From Cytobacillus sp. FSL H8-0458 (GTDB lineage: Bacteria; Bacillota; Bacilli; Bacillales; Cytobacillaceae): a stretch of 64,000 nucleotides of DNA. The translations under genes and the position numbers were made by a program. Below the pieces are notes generated by a model, which made no database searches, was not told where the DNA came from, and worked only from the letters and a program-made list of their open reading frames with translations. The stretch lies in assembly GCF_038002165.1 (NCBI RefSeq), contig NZ_JBBOBR010000001.1, positions 1,302,001 through 1,366,000 on the forward strand. Reading direction: 5' to 3'. Below, piece after piece: positions 52,787-62,892 of this stretch (position 1 is its first letter; each line of letters opens with the position of its first letter).

Positions 52787-55372
52787 ATGATTGAGAAAGT
52801 TGTTATCGAACTTGCCAACAGAATTAAATACATAAAAACCTTGAATGCACAAAAAATTAATCAAATTACCGCTGTTGACATTAATGGTATACATGTTGAA
52901 ACAGAGTCATCTAGAGAAAAATACAAAAGAGGTGAAAGACCGTCTCCTTCTGAAGAAGTTAGTCACAATTTTATTTTACAAGGATGGGAAGAGTTTATAA
53001 GTAGAAGTATAGCCACTGCGAATGATTTTGTGAAAGTAAGAGGAAGAAGTTCGTTTATCATGTCATACTTTGCTCAATTTCCGTTTGTGGAGGTAACTTC
53101 TCAAGAAAATAAGACTGCAATAAGGTTAAAGGAATTTAAGACAGATGATTTACCTAATGAGCAGTACGACAAAGTAAAGGCCTTCTTAGAGGAAGTTATT
53201 ATTGGTAAGTATGATCCTAAAACCCTAAGCAACCAAGTTGATGGGAACTTATATAGAGTTAAGTCGAGAGCACGGCAGGATGCAAGATTATTGGGCTTTG
53301 TTAATGAATTTAATGAAATGAATATAAGTCAGATTGAAGCTTATAAAGATACTGATGATAAAGAAGGTTTTATTAAAAGGAGAATCATTAATCAGGGTTA
53401 TTTTAGAGTTGCATTAATTTGCTTGGACCTATTAAGAAATCTATCAAAAAGAGACAAAAAAATTGCTCTTGAAGAACTTGGAATGTTGATTGTACGAAAT
53501 TCCCGAGGCGATAACCTAATGGTAGAATCGGTAGCTAAAGAAAGAACTAATAATCTTTTAATGTGGTTACAAAGCACAAATTTAATTGATAACAACTGGA
53601 ATCCTACTGATAATTTTTTTGAAACTTTAAATATTAAGGAGCAGGTAATGTCTAGTAACCTAAGAGAAAAACTAATTAGAATAATGAATCAATATCTATC
53701 CGTAAAAAGAGAACCCTTCGGAGGTCATTCACTTGGCCCATTTGTTAGAAAAGATGTTACTGCAGAAATTAATAACCTCCCTTTTATAGATCCGTCTGAG
53801 TACGTTGTAACAGGTTCAGTAGGACAAGGGGGCTGGGCTTCTGTCCCTTGGATAGCCATCATGAATCGCAAAATTACCGTTTCTACCCAACGTGGCTATT
53901 ACATTGTTTATCTGTTCAGTGAGGATATGCAAAGTGTTTATCTTACTTTAGCTCAAGGTGTTACAGAAACTTCGAAGGAAGAAATGTCAAGAATAAAAGC
54001 AAAGATTAGAGAATCTATTCCGTCATCTAGCAAGGTAAAGGTAGACGACCAAATTATCTTGGGCGAGAGCAGAAAGGCAAGGGATTATGCATTATCAACT
54101 GCAGCTTACATTCATTATGCCGCAGAACATATGCCTGAAGAAACTGTCATCCTAAATGATTTACAAGAAATGATACATATTTATGAGAATTATATCTCGA
54201 TTAATGAGGGAACAGGATATGATAATAAGCTCCTCCAAGGTGAGAAACAAGTGGTAAAAGAAAAATCGAATATGTATTTACCTTCTAAGGATATAATCAA
54301 TCACATTTACTCTTACATAAAAAGCAAAGGCTTCTATTACCCAAAAGAAGAAGTCATCAATTTATTCCTATCTCTAAAAACCAAACCCTTTGTGATTCTT
54401 TCAGGTATCTCTGGAACAGGTAAAACCAAAATGGTTCAATGGTTTGCCGAGAGTTTAGGGGCTACAGAGAAAAATGGACAGTTTACATTGATCCCTGTCC
54501 GACCTGACTGGAGTGATGGATCAGATCTATTAGGATTCGTAGATATTAAAGGAGATTTTAAAGAAGGACCATTAACCAAAGCGATTAAAGCAGCCCAAGA
54601 GCATCCAGATTTGCCTTTCTATGTTCTTTTAGATGAGATGAATTTGGCGCGAGTTGAATATTACTTCAGTGATATTCTCAGTGTGATGGAGAGTAGAAGG
54701 TGGGAGGATGGAAAGGTTGTTTCTTCCACTTTATTATCGGAGGAGGTCGCAAAAGAAGAGGTCACACTTCCTGATAATCTTTATGTTATTGGAACCGTTA
54801 ATATGGATGAAACGACGCACCCTTTTAGTAAAAAGGTGTTAGACCGTGCTAATACAATTGAGTTTAATCGAGTTGAGCTGGATAATTTAATTTTTCTCCA
54901 GGATCTTGAAGACATAGATCCATTGGAAATAGGTCAGAGTCAGCTTGCCTCAAAATATCTGCACTTAAAGGATCTGTACAAGGTAGATACAGAGATTATT
55001 GAAAAGGCTACAAGTGAGCTGGTAAGGATTAATAAGAGTCTTCGTCTTATTAATGCACATATTGGGTACCGTGTTAGGGATGAGATTTGTTTCTATCTCG
55101 CCTATAACAAAGAAGGTGCTCTAATGTCCTTTGAGGAGGCATTTGATCATTGTATCCTCCAGAAGATCCTGCCTCGTCTCTCTGGGAGTGACTCAAGAAT
55201 TGATCAGCTGCTGAGGGAGTTATATCTACTATTTACAAATAATGAGTATCAGGAGGATGAGCAATCTCAGTTCGATGAACAAAGTGCTATTTATCCTAAG
55301 AGCGCTCGAAAAGTGATTGAGATGCTTAGGAGGTTACAAGCGGATGGCTTTACATCCTTCTGGATCTCGTAA
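52787..55372 (+). CDS. MrcB/DUF3578-AAA+ protein (McrB-like)
   Basis: An 861-residue protein. Residues 1-310 are helical and unassigned. Residues about 310-480 match the MrcB N-terminal domain (DUF3578: GQGGWASVPWIAIMN; GYYIVYLFSEDMQSVYLTLAQG, in part), a probable modified-DNA reader. The AAA+ motor follows: Walker A GISGTGKT (about 540-547), Walker B LLDEMNLARVEYYFSD near 613 and GTVNMDETTHPFSKKVLDR. It should be the GTP/ATP-driven part of a type IV-like restriction system with the DUF2357 nuclease, whose start it overlaps by 29 bases. GGAGTGGGG precedes ATG 52787. Confidence 0.85.
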   Translation: MIEKVVIELANRIKYIKTLNAQKINQITAVDINGIHVETESSREKYKRGERPSPSEEVSHNFILQGWEEFISRSIATANDFVKVRGRSSFIMSYFAQFPFVEVTSQENKTAIRLKEFKTDDLPNEQYDKVKAFLEEVIIGKYDPKTLSNQVDGNLYRVKSRARQDARLLGFVNEFNEMNISQIEAYKDTDDKEGFIKRRIINQGYFRVALICLDLLRNLSKRDKKIALEELGMLIVRNSRGDNLMVESVAKERTNNLLMWLQSTNLIDNNWNPTDNFFETLNIKEQVMSSNLREKLIRIMNQYLSVKREPFGGHSLGPFVRKDVTAEINNLPFIDPSEYVVTGSVGQGGWASVPWIAIMNRKITVSTQRGYYIVYLFSEDMQSVYLTLAQGVTETSKEEMSRIKAKIRESIPSSSKVKVDDQIILGESRKARDYALSTAAYIHYAAEHMPEETVILNDLQEMIHIYENYISINEGTGYDNKLLQGEKQVVKEKSNMYLPSKDIINHIYSYIKSKGFYYPKEEVINLFLSLKTKPFVILSGISGTGKTKMVQWFAESLGATEKNGQFTLIPVRPDWSDGSDLLGFVDIKGDFKEGPLTKAIKAAQEHPDLPFYVLLDEMNLARVEYYFSDILSVMESRRWEDGKVVSSTLLSEEVAKEEVTLPDNLYVIGTVNMDETTHPFSKKVLDRANTIEFNRVELDNLIFLQDLEDIDPLEIGQSQLASKYLHLKDLYKVDTEIIEKATSELVRINKSLRLINAHIGYRVRDEICFYLAYNKEGALMSFEEAFDHCILQKILPRLSGSDSRIDQLLRELYLLFTNNEYQEDEQSQFDEQSAIYPKSARKVIEMLRRLQADGFTSFWIS

Positions 55373-57824
55373 CGAAGTTGAATTGGTTAAGATTGAAACA
55401 GATGATTTCACTCTTGTGATGAAAGGAAAACCGTATCATGAGAGATATGAAGGGTTAAAACAGTATCGTGCAATGGATAGGCATGATGTCATGCAGTTTT
55501 CTGTTCATGGGGATTTTGTAAATCAGGTATTAATCTATGATATTGAAACACAGCTGCTGCAGCAATCTACTCAATTAAGGCCTATCTTTTTCGAAAATGG
55601 CGTTTATCAGGTTATTGTCATACCTAAAACAAGCAGAGACTTATCCTTTTATCATGAGCATCCTGGTTTAAGGCAATCAATATCTAAAGTGGAAATCCCA
55701 AACACTTATATGTTAATGGGAAACCTACAATTCCAGAATGAAGTGGGATTAACGACCTTTGAAATTAGAGACGGCAGCAAAAAGCTACTAGAGGTAACGT
55801 TAGAGATTTTCCCAGCAAAGCTAGACTACAAAAGTGATTATAAAAAGCTGCTGGAAGAAGTTAACGATGAAGTTTATAATCTTGCCTTTCATTTTATCCG
55901 GAAAACCTATTTAGGAGCTAGAGTGAAGCTCCACGGCAAACCATCCAGAAGTGAATTTTACCGTTTGATTAGCAAGCATTTTGATCAGTTCATTCAGGCT
56001 GTTAATCGCATTGAAATGCAGCCACATCACCTTCTTCAGAAAACGTATGAAAAGGTTAGGGGAGACCAATTAAATAAGCTGGACACTAGAAGCAGGAGCT
56101 ATTTGCAAAAAAGACCTCATCTATTTACAGAGGTTTCAAATGGCATCCATATTAATAACAAAACACTCATGCCAACCGAAGGTCTCCGAGTTAAAAAGGA
56201 ACTTACCTTTGATACATTAGAAAATCGATATGTGAAATGGATGATGCAGCGGGTCTCTCATAAGCTTTATGATTTGCTGGAGACATTAAGAAATAGAAAC
56301 ACCAGATGGGAAGTAGAGCCTGATGCTGATCTTTTAGATAAGATACTCGAAATGATTAAGCAATTGGAGGGTAAGCTGAAAACTCCTTTTTGGAAGGGAA
56401 TAAAGAAGCTGGATCGCTCAATTCTTAGTTTAGTTCTGCAGATGGCACCAGGCTATCGGGATGCTTTCCAAATCTATCTGACCGTGTCCAAGGGATTAAT
56501 GCTTCAAGGAAAGCTTTATCAAATGTCAGTGAAAGATGTTGCTACACTTTATGAATATTGGACATTCTTGAAGCTGGGCCAAATCCTTGATAAAAAGTAT
56601 CAGCTTGTGAGCCAGGACATAATCCAGGTAAACCGTGAAGGACTGTTTGTAAATCTTCAGACCAATCGATCTGCGACAAGAAAATACAAACACCCATTTA
56701 CCAAAGAAGACATTATTCTAACCTACCAAAAGTATGAGAGCGGTTTGCCAACCATTCCTCAAAAGCCCGATACCATGCTCAGCATCGCTAAAAAGGGGAA
56801 AGATTTTACCTATAATTACGTATTTGATGCCAAGTATCGGATTGACTATGCCCAGGAAGGAAGCTATTATCAAAACCGATATAAACAACCAGGACCACTT
56901 GAGGACGACATTAACACCATGCACCGTTATCGGGATTCTATTGTTGCATATATCAATGGGCCATATGAAAGAACCGCTTTTGGAGCGTATGTGCTTTTTC
57001 CATGGTTCAATGAAGAGCTTTACCAGGATCATCATTTCTATAAAAGCATCGATAAAGTCAATATCGGAGGGCTGCCTATTCTTCCGAATGCAACGGATCT
57101 AGTCGAGAGATTCGTGGAGAGGCTTATTGAAAAAAGCCCTGAAGAAATCCAGCAGGAAGGAATTTTACCAAGGGGTACACTTGAAGATTGGAACTCTAGT
57201 CTTGACGAGAAAGTTCTTGTCGGACTTGTTAGAGATCGTGAGGAATATATTAGCTGCAAACAGACGGGCCACTATGGTATTCTGGTTGAAAAATTAAAAG
57301 CGGGATGGCAAGAGACCAAGCATGTAGCTCTATATGTGAAGAATGGTGTATTAGAACATAATGGAGTCATTTGTTATGGCAGGGTTAAAGATATTAGACC
57401 TGTGAAATCAGGAAATGATGAATACATGCAATTTGAAGTGGAGCATTGGATCAACTGTAACCCAATCATTAAACCTGTTGGATATGGTATTGCTGAATAT
57501 ATGCATACCACATTAAGCAATCTGAAGGAGTCCACCGAGCTTCCTGAGTTGTTTATGAAATCGAAGGAAGAAAAAACACTATGGAGAATGCTTAGAAGGA
57601 TCTCAGACAGGATATTTATTGAACTTGACTCAGCTAATCTTGATGTGGCTACTAAGATTGAGGAATATAGGATTAAGAATGTTTTGATAAAAATTAATAA
57701 AGATAACAGAGAAGTTTATTTGATAGGTGAAGGTGATCAAAAAACTGTTCCCTTTGAAACATTACAAAGAAATTTGTCTGCTGTTTTTAAAGATTTGATT
57801 GAGATGCTAGATCGTGCACAATAA
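55344..57824 (+). CDS. DUF2357 PD-(D/E)xK nuclease (McrC-like partner)
   Basis: An 826-residue protein. The N-terminal ~250 residues match DUF2357 and the middle is helical. The nuclease site is seen as Asp476 in KPDTMLSI and Asp495-Ala-Lys497 in VFDAKY, giving D-x18-D-A-K. Between about 640 and 740 lies an extra beta-rich insert (HVALYVKNGVLEHNGVICYG...) that looks like an ASCH/EVE-type domain; this last assignment is tentative. It replaces McrC as the cutting subunit. Start ATG 55344 lies nine bases after TTAGGAGGT; an upstream TTG at 55317 precedes that site. Confidence 0.8.
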   Translation: MALHPSGSRNEVELVKIETDDFTLVMKGKPYHERYEGLKQYRAMDRHDVMQFSVHGDFVNQVLIYDIETQLLQQSTQLRPIFFENGVYQVIVIPKTSRDLSFYHEHPGLRQSISKVEIPNTYMLMGNLQFQNEVGLTTFEIRDGSKKLLEVTLEIFPAKLDYKSDYKKLLEEVNDEVYNLAFHFIRKTYLGARVKLHGKPSRSEFYRLISKHFDQFIQAVNRIEMQPHHLLQKTYEKVRGDQLNKLDTRSRSYLQKRPHLFTEVSNGIHINNKTLMPTEGLRVKKELTFDTLENRYVKWMMQRVSHKLYDLLETLRNRNTRWEVEPDADLLDKILEMIKQLEGKLKTPFWKGIKKLDRSILSLVLQMAPGYRDAFQIYLTVSKGLMLQGKLYQMSVKDVATLYEYWTFLKLGQILDKKYQLVSQDIIQVNREGLFVNLQTNRSATRKYKHPFTKEDIILTYQKYESGLPTIPQKPDTMLSIAKKGKDFTYNYVFDAKYRIDYAQEGSYYQNRYKQPGPLEDDINTMHRYRDSIVAYINGPYERTAFGAYVLFPWFNEELYQDHHFYKSIDKVNIGGLPILPNATDLVERFVERLIEKSPEEIQQEGILPRGTLEDWNSSLDEKVLVGLVRDREEYISCKQTGHYGILVEKLKAGWQETKHVALYVKNGVLEHNGVICYGRVKDIRPVKSGNDEYMQFEVEHWINCNPIIKPVGYGIAEYMHTTLSNLKESTELPELFMKSKEEKTLWRMLRRISDRIFIELDSANLDVATKIEEYRIKNVLIKINKDNREVYLIGEGDQKTVPFETLQRNLSAVFKDLIEMLDRAQ

Positions 57825-57865
57825 TAATATTTATGCTGCCAATTCTATAAAGGTGAGGATTATAA

Positions 57866-58189
57866 ATGCCTACTTACAACAAACTAGTTCGTGATCGCAT
57901 CCCTGAAATCATTGAAAGAACAGGTAAAAGGTATTCTACAAAGACTCTTAATAAGTCAGAATTCATTAAAGAATTTAGGAGAAAGAGTTTCGAAGAACTG
58001 GAAGAATATATGAACGCGGATAATCACGAAGAAGCACTTGAGGAATTAGCCGATTTGCTTGAAATCATACATGCACTTGCTGAGACTCATGGGGCATCGA
58101 TTGAGAAGGTGGAAGAATTGAGGAAACAGAAGGCTGAAGAGCGCGGTGGGTTTAAAGAGAAAATATTTTTAATTGAGGTCGAAGATTAA
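57866..58189 (+). CDS. MazG-like nucleoside triphosphate pyrophosphohydrolase family protein
   Basis: A 107-residue protein of the phosphoribosyl-ATP pyrophosphohydrolase-like (MazG superfamily) group, recognised by YNKLVRDRIPEII at the start and the EE-x-x-D-like helix LEELADLLEIIHAL. Such enzymes hydrolyse NTPs or dNTPs as house-cleaning; in a defence island nucleotide depletion is a conceivable role. It lies 41 bases after the DUF2357 gene, with AAAGGTGAGG upstream of ATG 57866, so it may be the third gene of that operon. Confidence 0.78.
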   Translation: MPTYNKLVRDRIPEIIERTGKRYSTKTLNKSEFIKEFRRKSFEELEEYMNADNHEEALEELADLLEIIHALAETHGASIEKVEELRKQKAEERGGFKEKIFLIEVED

Positions 58190-58310
58190 ACCGGGACATA
58201 AGCTCGATCGGCAGAATGACAATGCCCCAATAGCCCATTTACAAGGAATAGCAGTTTTAAGGGAATAGAAAACTTAGCTGGAAGAGAATCTATTAGAAAG
58301 TAAAGTGATT

Positions 58311-58349
58311 AGCGTCAGGCCTATTCAAATGGGTCTGACGCTTTTTTTT
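58311..58349 (+). terminator. Terminator at the right end of the defence island
   Basis: AGCGTCAGGCC (58311-58321) pairs with GGTCTGACGCT (58332-58342), followed by seven T. The rest of the gap 58190-58505 holds only the leader of the next gene. Confidence 0.9.
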
Positions 58350-58419
58350 GAATCATAAAGTGTGTATCTGAAATTTTTGTTGATCAATTAAAAATTTTCT
58401 TTCAATTCAAAAATTTATA

Positions 58420-58428
58420 TGCTATCAT
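58420..58428 (+). promoter_or_regulatory. Extended -10 promoter element before the XRE-cupin gene
   Basis: TGCTATCAT with a weak TTTCAA seventeen bases before the hexamer. It lies 78 bases before the regulator's start codon. Confidence 0.4.
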
Positions 58429-58505
58429 ACTCTTAATTACAGTAATACTTAAATTAATTTACACTAATACAATAATTTTACAGTTCGGCTTCAAAGGAGT
58501 TCATT

Positions 58506-59051
58506 ATGGATGAAATTTACAAGAAAATTAAAGATTTAAGGCTTCAGAATGGCTATACCTTAAAAGAATTAAGTGAACGTACTGATTTATCAATCAGTTT
58601 TCTTTCTCAAGTCGAGAGGGGAACAACTTCCCTGGCTATTACTTCATTGAAAAAAATAGCGGATGCACTGAATGTTAAAATTTCTGAGTTTTTCGAAGAT
58701 GAGAAACCGAATCAGAATTTTATGGTGAAGTCCAGCGAGCATAAGCCATTTAATATCAAGGGGTCGGAATTTACTTATGTGCGAGTGAATGGTGATTTTC
58801 CAGGGAGAAGCCTGGAGCCGCTTTTGGTTACATTAGCACCCAACCAAAAACAGACACAGCAATTTGGCCACGCAGGCGAGGAATATTATTACGTATTAAA
58901 GGGCCTTGTTATTTTTCACGTAGATGGTAAGGAATACGTTATCCGGGAAGGTGATTCCATTCATTTTCCATCTACCTACCCGCACACAGTTGAAAATCCG
59001 ATAAGCGAAGAATCAAGATTACTTTGTGTTTTAACGCCAGTTATTTTTTAA
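58506..59051 (+). CDS. XRE-family regulator with C-terminal cupin domain
   Basis: A 181-residue regulator. Residues 5-60 are an XRE-type helix-turn-helix (IKDLRLQNGYTLKELSERT, then SISFLSQVERGTTSLAITSL). Residues 70-180 are a cupin (GHAGEEYYYVLKGLVIFHVDG; DSIHFPSTYPHTVENP) that would sense a small ligand, as in PuuR-like proteins. It stands just before hyuA, on the same strand with a 45-base gap, and probably controls that operon. CAAAGGAG precedes ATG 58506. Confidence 0.85.
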   Translation: MDEIYKKIKDLRLQNGYTLKELSERTDLSISFLSQVERGTTSLAITSLKKIADALNVKISEFFEDEKPNQNFMVKSSEHKPFNIKGSEFTYVRVNGDFPGRSLEPLLVTLAPNQKQTQQFGHAGEEYYYVLKGLVIFHVDGKEYVIREGDSIHFPSTYPHTVENPISEESRLLCVLTPVIF

Positions 59052-59096
59052 TTGGCCTTTATAAATAAATCTATAAATACAGAAAGGTGGAGTATC

Positions 59097-61142
59097 ATGC
59101 GTGTAGCTACTGATATTGGCGGAACTTTTACTGACCTGGTTTATGTCAATGAAGAAGGTGAGATTGGGGTTGCCAAAAGCCATACCACACCTCCCAATTT
59201 TGAAAAGGGGGTTATCGATGTTATTGAGAAAAGCGGGATAGATCAAACTGCTATCCAGACTTTTATTCATGGCACTACTGTTATTATTAATGCCCTTACT
59301 GAACGAAAAGGTGTAAAGACAGGTCTAATTACAACTAAAGGCTTCAGGGATGTACTGGAGATTGCACGTGGAAATCGTCCTGATTTATTTAATGTCAGGT
59401 ATCAAAAGCCGGTTCCATTTGTTGAGCGGTACTTACGCCAGGAAGTAGAAGAGCGCTTAAACTATAAGGGAGAAGTGCTGTCTTCGTTAAATAAGGAAAG
59501 ATTAAAAGAGATTATTCACTATTTCAAGGAACAAGAAGTAGAAGCGATAGCTGTTGCCTATTTACATTCCTATGTAAATCCAGTTCATGAAATTGAGACA
59601 GTGAATATGGTAAAAGAGCTGTGGCCAGAAGTGGCTGTCACGGCATCACATGAGGTAACAAAAGAATGGCGGGAATATGAGCGAACTAGTACGACGGTTC
59701 TTAATTCCTATGTAAAGCCAATTGCTGCATCCTATGTGAACCGGTTACATAATAAATTAATAGAAAACGAGACTGATAGTCAAAATTACATTATGCAGTC
59801 AAATGGCGGTACAACTACCTTCAATAGTGCAAAGCAAACGCCTATTAATATGGTAGAGTCTGGACCTGTTGCGGGGATTTATGGGGCAGCTGTACTCGGT
59901 GAAATCCTGGATGAGAAGAATATTATTGCCTTTGATATCGGCGGGACTACAGCAAAGTGCTCACTGATTAATCAGGGAGAGGTAAAGGTTTCTACTGATT
60001 ATTTCATTGAAAAAAATGAGCGCAGTGCTGGCTATCCAATAAAAGTGCCGGTTGTTGATATCGTTGAGATTGGAAATGGCGGCGGTTCTATTGCATGGAT
60101 AGATGGAGCGGGCTCTTTAAAGGTTGGTCCTCAATCTGCAGGTGCTTTGCCTGGACCGGTTGCCTACGGTCAAGGTGGTACTGAGCCAACAACCACTGAC
60201 GCGAACCTGATTACTGGAAGACTTTCACCAGAAAACTTTGATTATGAAGTAGATTTGGATAAGGTGAAGGCTGCCATTAAAGAGAAGGTTGCCGATCATT
60301 TTGGCATGTCTGTTGAGGATGCTGCATTAGGCATTATTCGAATAGCAAACTCCAATATGCTGAATGCATTGAAACTTATTTCAGTTCGAAAGGGCCATAA
60401 CCCTCGTGAATTCTCGCTGGTCGCTTTTGGCGGTGGAGGATCGATGCATGCACCGGCACTGGCTAAAGAGCTTGGTGTTAAGAAGGTTATTGTTCCAGTT
60501 GCTTCCTCCGTATTTTCAGCATGGGGCATGCTCATGACTGACTTAAGGCATGATTATATCCAGACATATATAAGAAGATTAAATCAATTAGATCCTAGTG
60601 AACTAAATAAAGAGTGGAATTCAATCGAAACTCAAGCACTAAAGCAATATCAAGAAGAGGGAGTTTCAGAAGATGATGTGCTATTTACAAGATTTGCGGA
60701 TATCCGCTATCTAGGTCAAGAACACACTGTGAAGGTTCCTGTTCCGAATGGGGAATGGTCTGAAGAAACCATCTCAGAAGTAGTTGAACGCTTTGGAGAT
60801 CTGCACGAACAGCATTACACATTTAAGCTTGAAGGGACTCCGACAGAGATTGTCAACCTGCACCTAACAGCATTCGGAAAGGTATTAAAGCCTGAACTAA
60901 AAAGATTAACCTCTACAAGCAGCGATGCGCAAGAGGCTTACAAAGAAACTCGTCCAGTCTATTTCGAAGGCAGCGGATGGGTTGAAACGAAGGTCTACTT
61001 CCGCAGTTTATTTGGCCAAGGCATGAAAATTTCTGGACCTGCCATTGTAGAGGAACCGTCTGCTTCTACAGTTATCTATCCTGATCAATCCTTAACTGTA
61101 GATGAGTATGGGAATTTAATCATTGAAACAGGGGTGGAATAA
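59097..61142 (+). CDS. hyuA: Hydantoinase/oxoprolinase subunit A
   Basis: A 681-residue HyuA-type, actin-fold ATPase. Signatures: RVATDIGGTFTDLVYVNE at the start, FIHGTTVIINALTERKG, ESGPVAGIYGAA, FDIGGTTAKCSLI and FGGGGSMHAPALAKELG. HyuA and HyuB together hydrolyse hydantoins, 5-oxoproline or related cyclic amides using ATP. Start is ATG 59097 with AAAGGTGGAG upstream; a longer frame from TTG 59052 is rejected because it lacks any ribosome binding site. It directly abuts hyuB. Confidence 0.88.
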   Translation: MRVATDIGGTFTDLVYVNEEGEIGVAKSHTTPPNFEKGVIDVIEKSGIDQTAIQTFIHGTTVIINALTERKGVKTGLITTKGFRDVLEIARGNRPDLFNVRYQKPVPFVERYLRQEVEERLNYKGEVLSSLNKERLKEIIHYFKEQEVEAIAVAYLHSYVNPVHEIETVNMVKELWPEVAVTASHEVTKEWREYERTSTTVLNSYVKPIAASYVNRLHNKLIENETDSQNYIMQSNGGTTTFNSAKQTPINMVESGPVAGIYGAAVLGEILDEKNIIAFDIGGTTAKCSLINQGEVKVSTDYFIEKNERSAGYPIKVPVVDIVEIGNGGGSIAWIDGAGSLKVGPQSAGALPGPVAYGQGGTEPTTTDANLITGRLSPENFDYEVDLDKVKAAIKEKVADHFGMSVEDAALGIIRIANSNMLNALKLISVRKGHNPREFSLVAFGGGGSMHAPALAKELGVKKVIVPVASSVFSAWGMLMTDLRHDYIQTYIRRLNQLDPSELNKEWNSIETQALKQYQEEGVSEDDVLFTRFADIRYLGQEHTVKVPVPNGEWSEETISEVVERFGDLHEQHYTFKLEGTPTEIVNLHLTAFGKVLKPELKRLTSTSSDAQEAYKETRPVYFEGSGWVETKVYFRSLFGQGMKISGPAIVEEPSASTVIYPDQSLTVDEYGNLIIETGVE

Positions 61143-62891
61143 ATGACACAGATTGTTCGGAGTAAAGTAGATCCATTTACACTTGAGATTGTGAAAGACT
61201 CACTGGTTGCTATTGGAGATGAGATGTTTATTGCCCTTGCTAAAACCTCAATGAGCCCGATTATATACGAAGTATTGGATTATGCCAGCGGCCTGACTGA
61301 TGCGAAGGGGCAGCTTTTGACACAAGGAAATGGTGTAACCGGATTTATCGGGATGCTTTCTGACATGGTTAAGCAAACACTCAAGAAGTTTGGAGATGGA
61401 AAGTTAAAAGAGGGCGATATCATTATCATTAACGACTCATATGGTGGTGGCGGTTCACACCTTTCGGATGTTGGACTGGTCATGCCAATATTCTTTGATG
61501 GGGAAATTGTTGCTTTTTCGGCCAATAAAGCACATTGGACAGAAGTAGGCGGAAAAGATCCAGGTTCCTTCAGTAACGACGCTACAGATATTTTTCAGGA
61601 AGGCTTACAATTTCCGAGTGTAAAACTTTTTAATGAAGGTGAAATAAATCAGGCGATTGTCGATATCATTGAAGCCAATGTGCGTTTTCCTGAATTATCT
61701 TTAGGGGACATGTGGGCACAGGTTGCAGCACTGAAAACAGGTGAAAAACGAGTCAAGGAATTATGTGAAAAGCATGGGAAAGAATTATTTTTATCTTCAG
61801 TAGATTATCTTCTTGATCATGGAGAACAGCTTGCACGTCAGGAACTAAGTAAACTACCAAAAGGTACTTTTAACGCAGAAGGGTTTATTGATGATGATGG
61901 TTTTGGAAATGGCCCTTTCAAGATAAAAGTTAAAGTAACCATAACAGATGATAAATTCGTTGCAGATTTTAGAGGCAGCCATCCTCAGGTTCCAGGCCCT
62001 GTTAACTGTTCTTATACAGCACTGGTCTCTGCCGTACGAACGATTTTCCTTGCGATTACAAATCCTTCGCAAGATGCGAATGATGGAGTTTTCCGCCCAT
62101 TAGAAGTTATTACGGATAAGGGATCTGTTCTTTCGGCCGAACGTCCTGCACCTGTGTCAATCTATTGGGAGAGTATGCTGGCAGGAGCAGATCTGATATG
62201 GAAAGCTCTTGCTCCTGTTGTTCCCCATAGGCTTAATGCGGGACATTTATTATCTGTTTGTTCAGTTGTCTTATCAGGGCAGCATCAGGATACAAACGAA
62301 CCTTTCTTAATTGTTGAACCATCAGTTGGAGGCTGGGGTGCTTCTGAAGGTCAGGACGGTGCCAGAGGACAATTCTGTATTGGTGATGGAGAAACCTATA
62401 ATGTCCCGGTGGAAGTTGCAGAAACAAGGTATGGTGTAATGGTTGACGAGTACAGCCTTCATACAGATGGTGCTGGAGCAGGGGAATATCTAGGCGGTTC
62501 TGGTGTCATTCGTTCCTATAAAGCTTTAAGTGATAACCAAATGGTGTCCGTAACATTTGGACGTAATAAGTTTGTTCCTTGGGGAATGAAGGATGGCGAA
62601 GACGGTTCAGCGAATGAGGTGTATATTGAAAAAGCCGACGGGGATGTAGATGGTCCATTTGGAATATATCCTAGGTATCCGCTGAATAAAGGTGATGTCG
62701 TTAAATTAGTAACCGCTACAGGCGGCGGCTATGGAGACCCATATAAACGCCCTGCAGATCAAGTAGCCCAGGATGTGAAAAATGGCTATATCACTGCTGC
62801 ACAGGCAAATGAAAGCTTTGGGGTAATAGTAAATGAGAAAACATATGAAGTTGAAGGTTTAACAGAAGAGCGTCAGCGGAGGGGGAAATAA
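61143..62891 (+). CDS. hyuB: Hydantoinase/oxoprolinase subunit B
   Basis: A 582-residue HyuB-type subunit. Conserved blocks: NDSYGGGGSHLSDVGLVMP, FSANKAHWTEVGG, DFRGSHPQVPGPVNC and the end motif TATGGGYGDPYKRP. It forms the catalytic partner of HyuA. The ATG follows the hyuA stop with no gap, so expression is coupled. The substrate cannot be told from sequence; the downstream NCS1-type permease favours a hydantoin-like or nucleobase-like ring. Confidence 0.88.
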   Translation: MTQIVRSKVDPFTLEIVKDSLVAIGDEMFIALAKTSMSPIIYEVLDYASGLTDAKGQLLTQGNGVTGFIGMLSDMVKQTLKKFGDGKLKEGDIIIINDSYGGGGSHLSDVGLVMPIFFDGEIVAFSANKAHWTEVGGKDPGSFSNDATDIFQEGLQFPSVKLFNEGEINQAIVDIIEANVRFPELSLGDMWAQVAALKTGEKRVKELCEKHGKELFLSSVDYLLDHGEQLARQELSKLPKGTFNAEGFIDDDGFGNGPFKIKVKVTITDDKFVADFRGSHPQVPGPVNCSYTALVSAVRTIFLAITNPSQDANDGVFRPLEVITDKGSVLSAERPAPVSIYWESMLAGADLIWKALAPVVPHRLNAGHLLSVCSVVLSGQHQDTNEPFLIVEPSVGGWGASEGQDGARGQFCIGDGETYNVPVEVAETRYGVMVDEYSLHTDGAGAGEYLGGSGVIRSYKALSDNQMVSVTFGRNKFVPWGMKDGEDGSANEVYIEKADGDVDGPFGIYPRYPLNKGDVVKLVTATGGGYGDPYKRPADQVAQDVKNGYITAAQANESFGVIVNEKTYEVEGLTEERQRRGK

Positions 62892-62892
62892 A

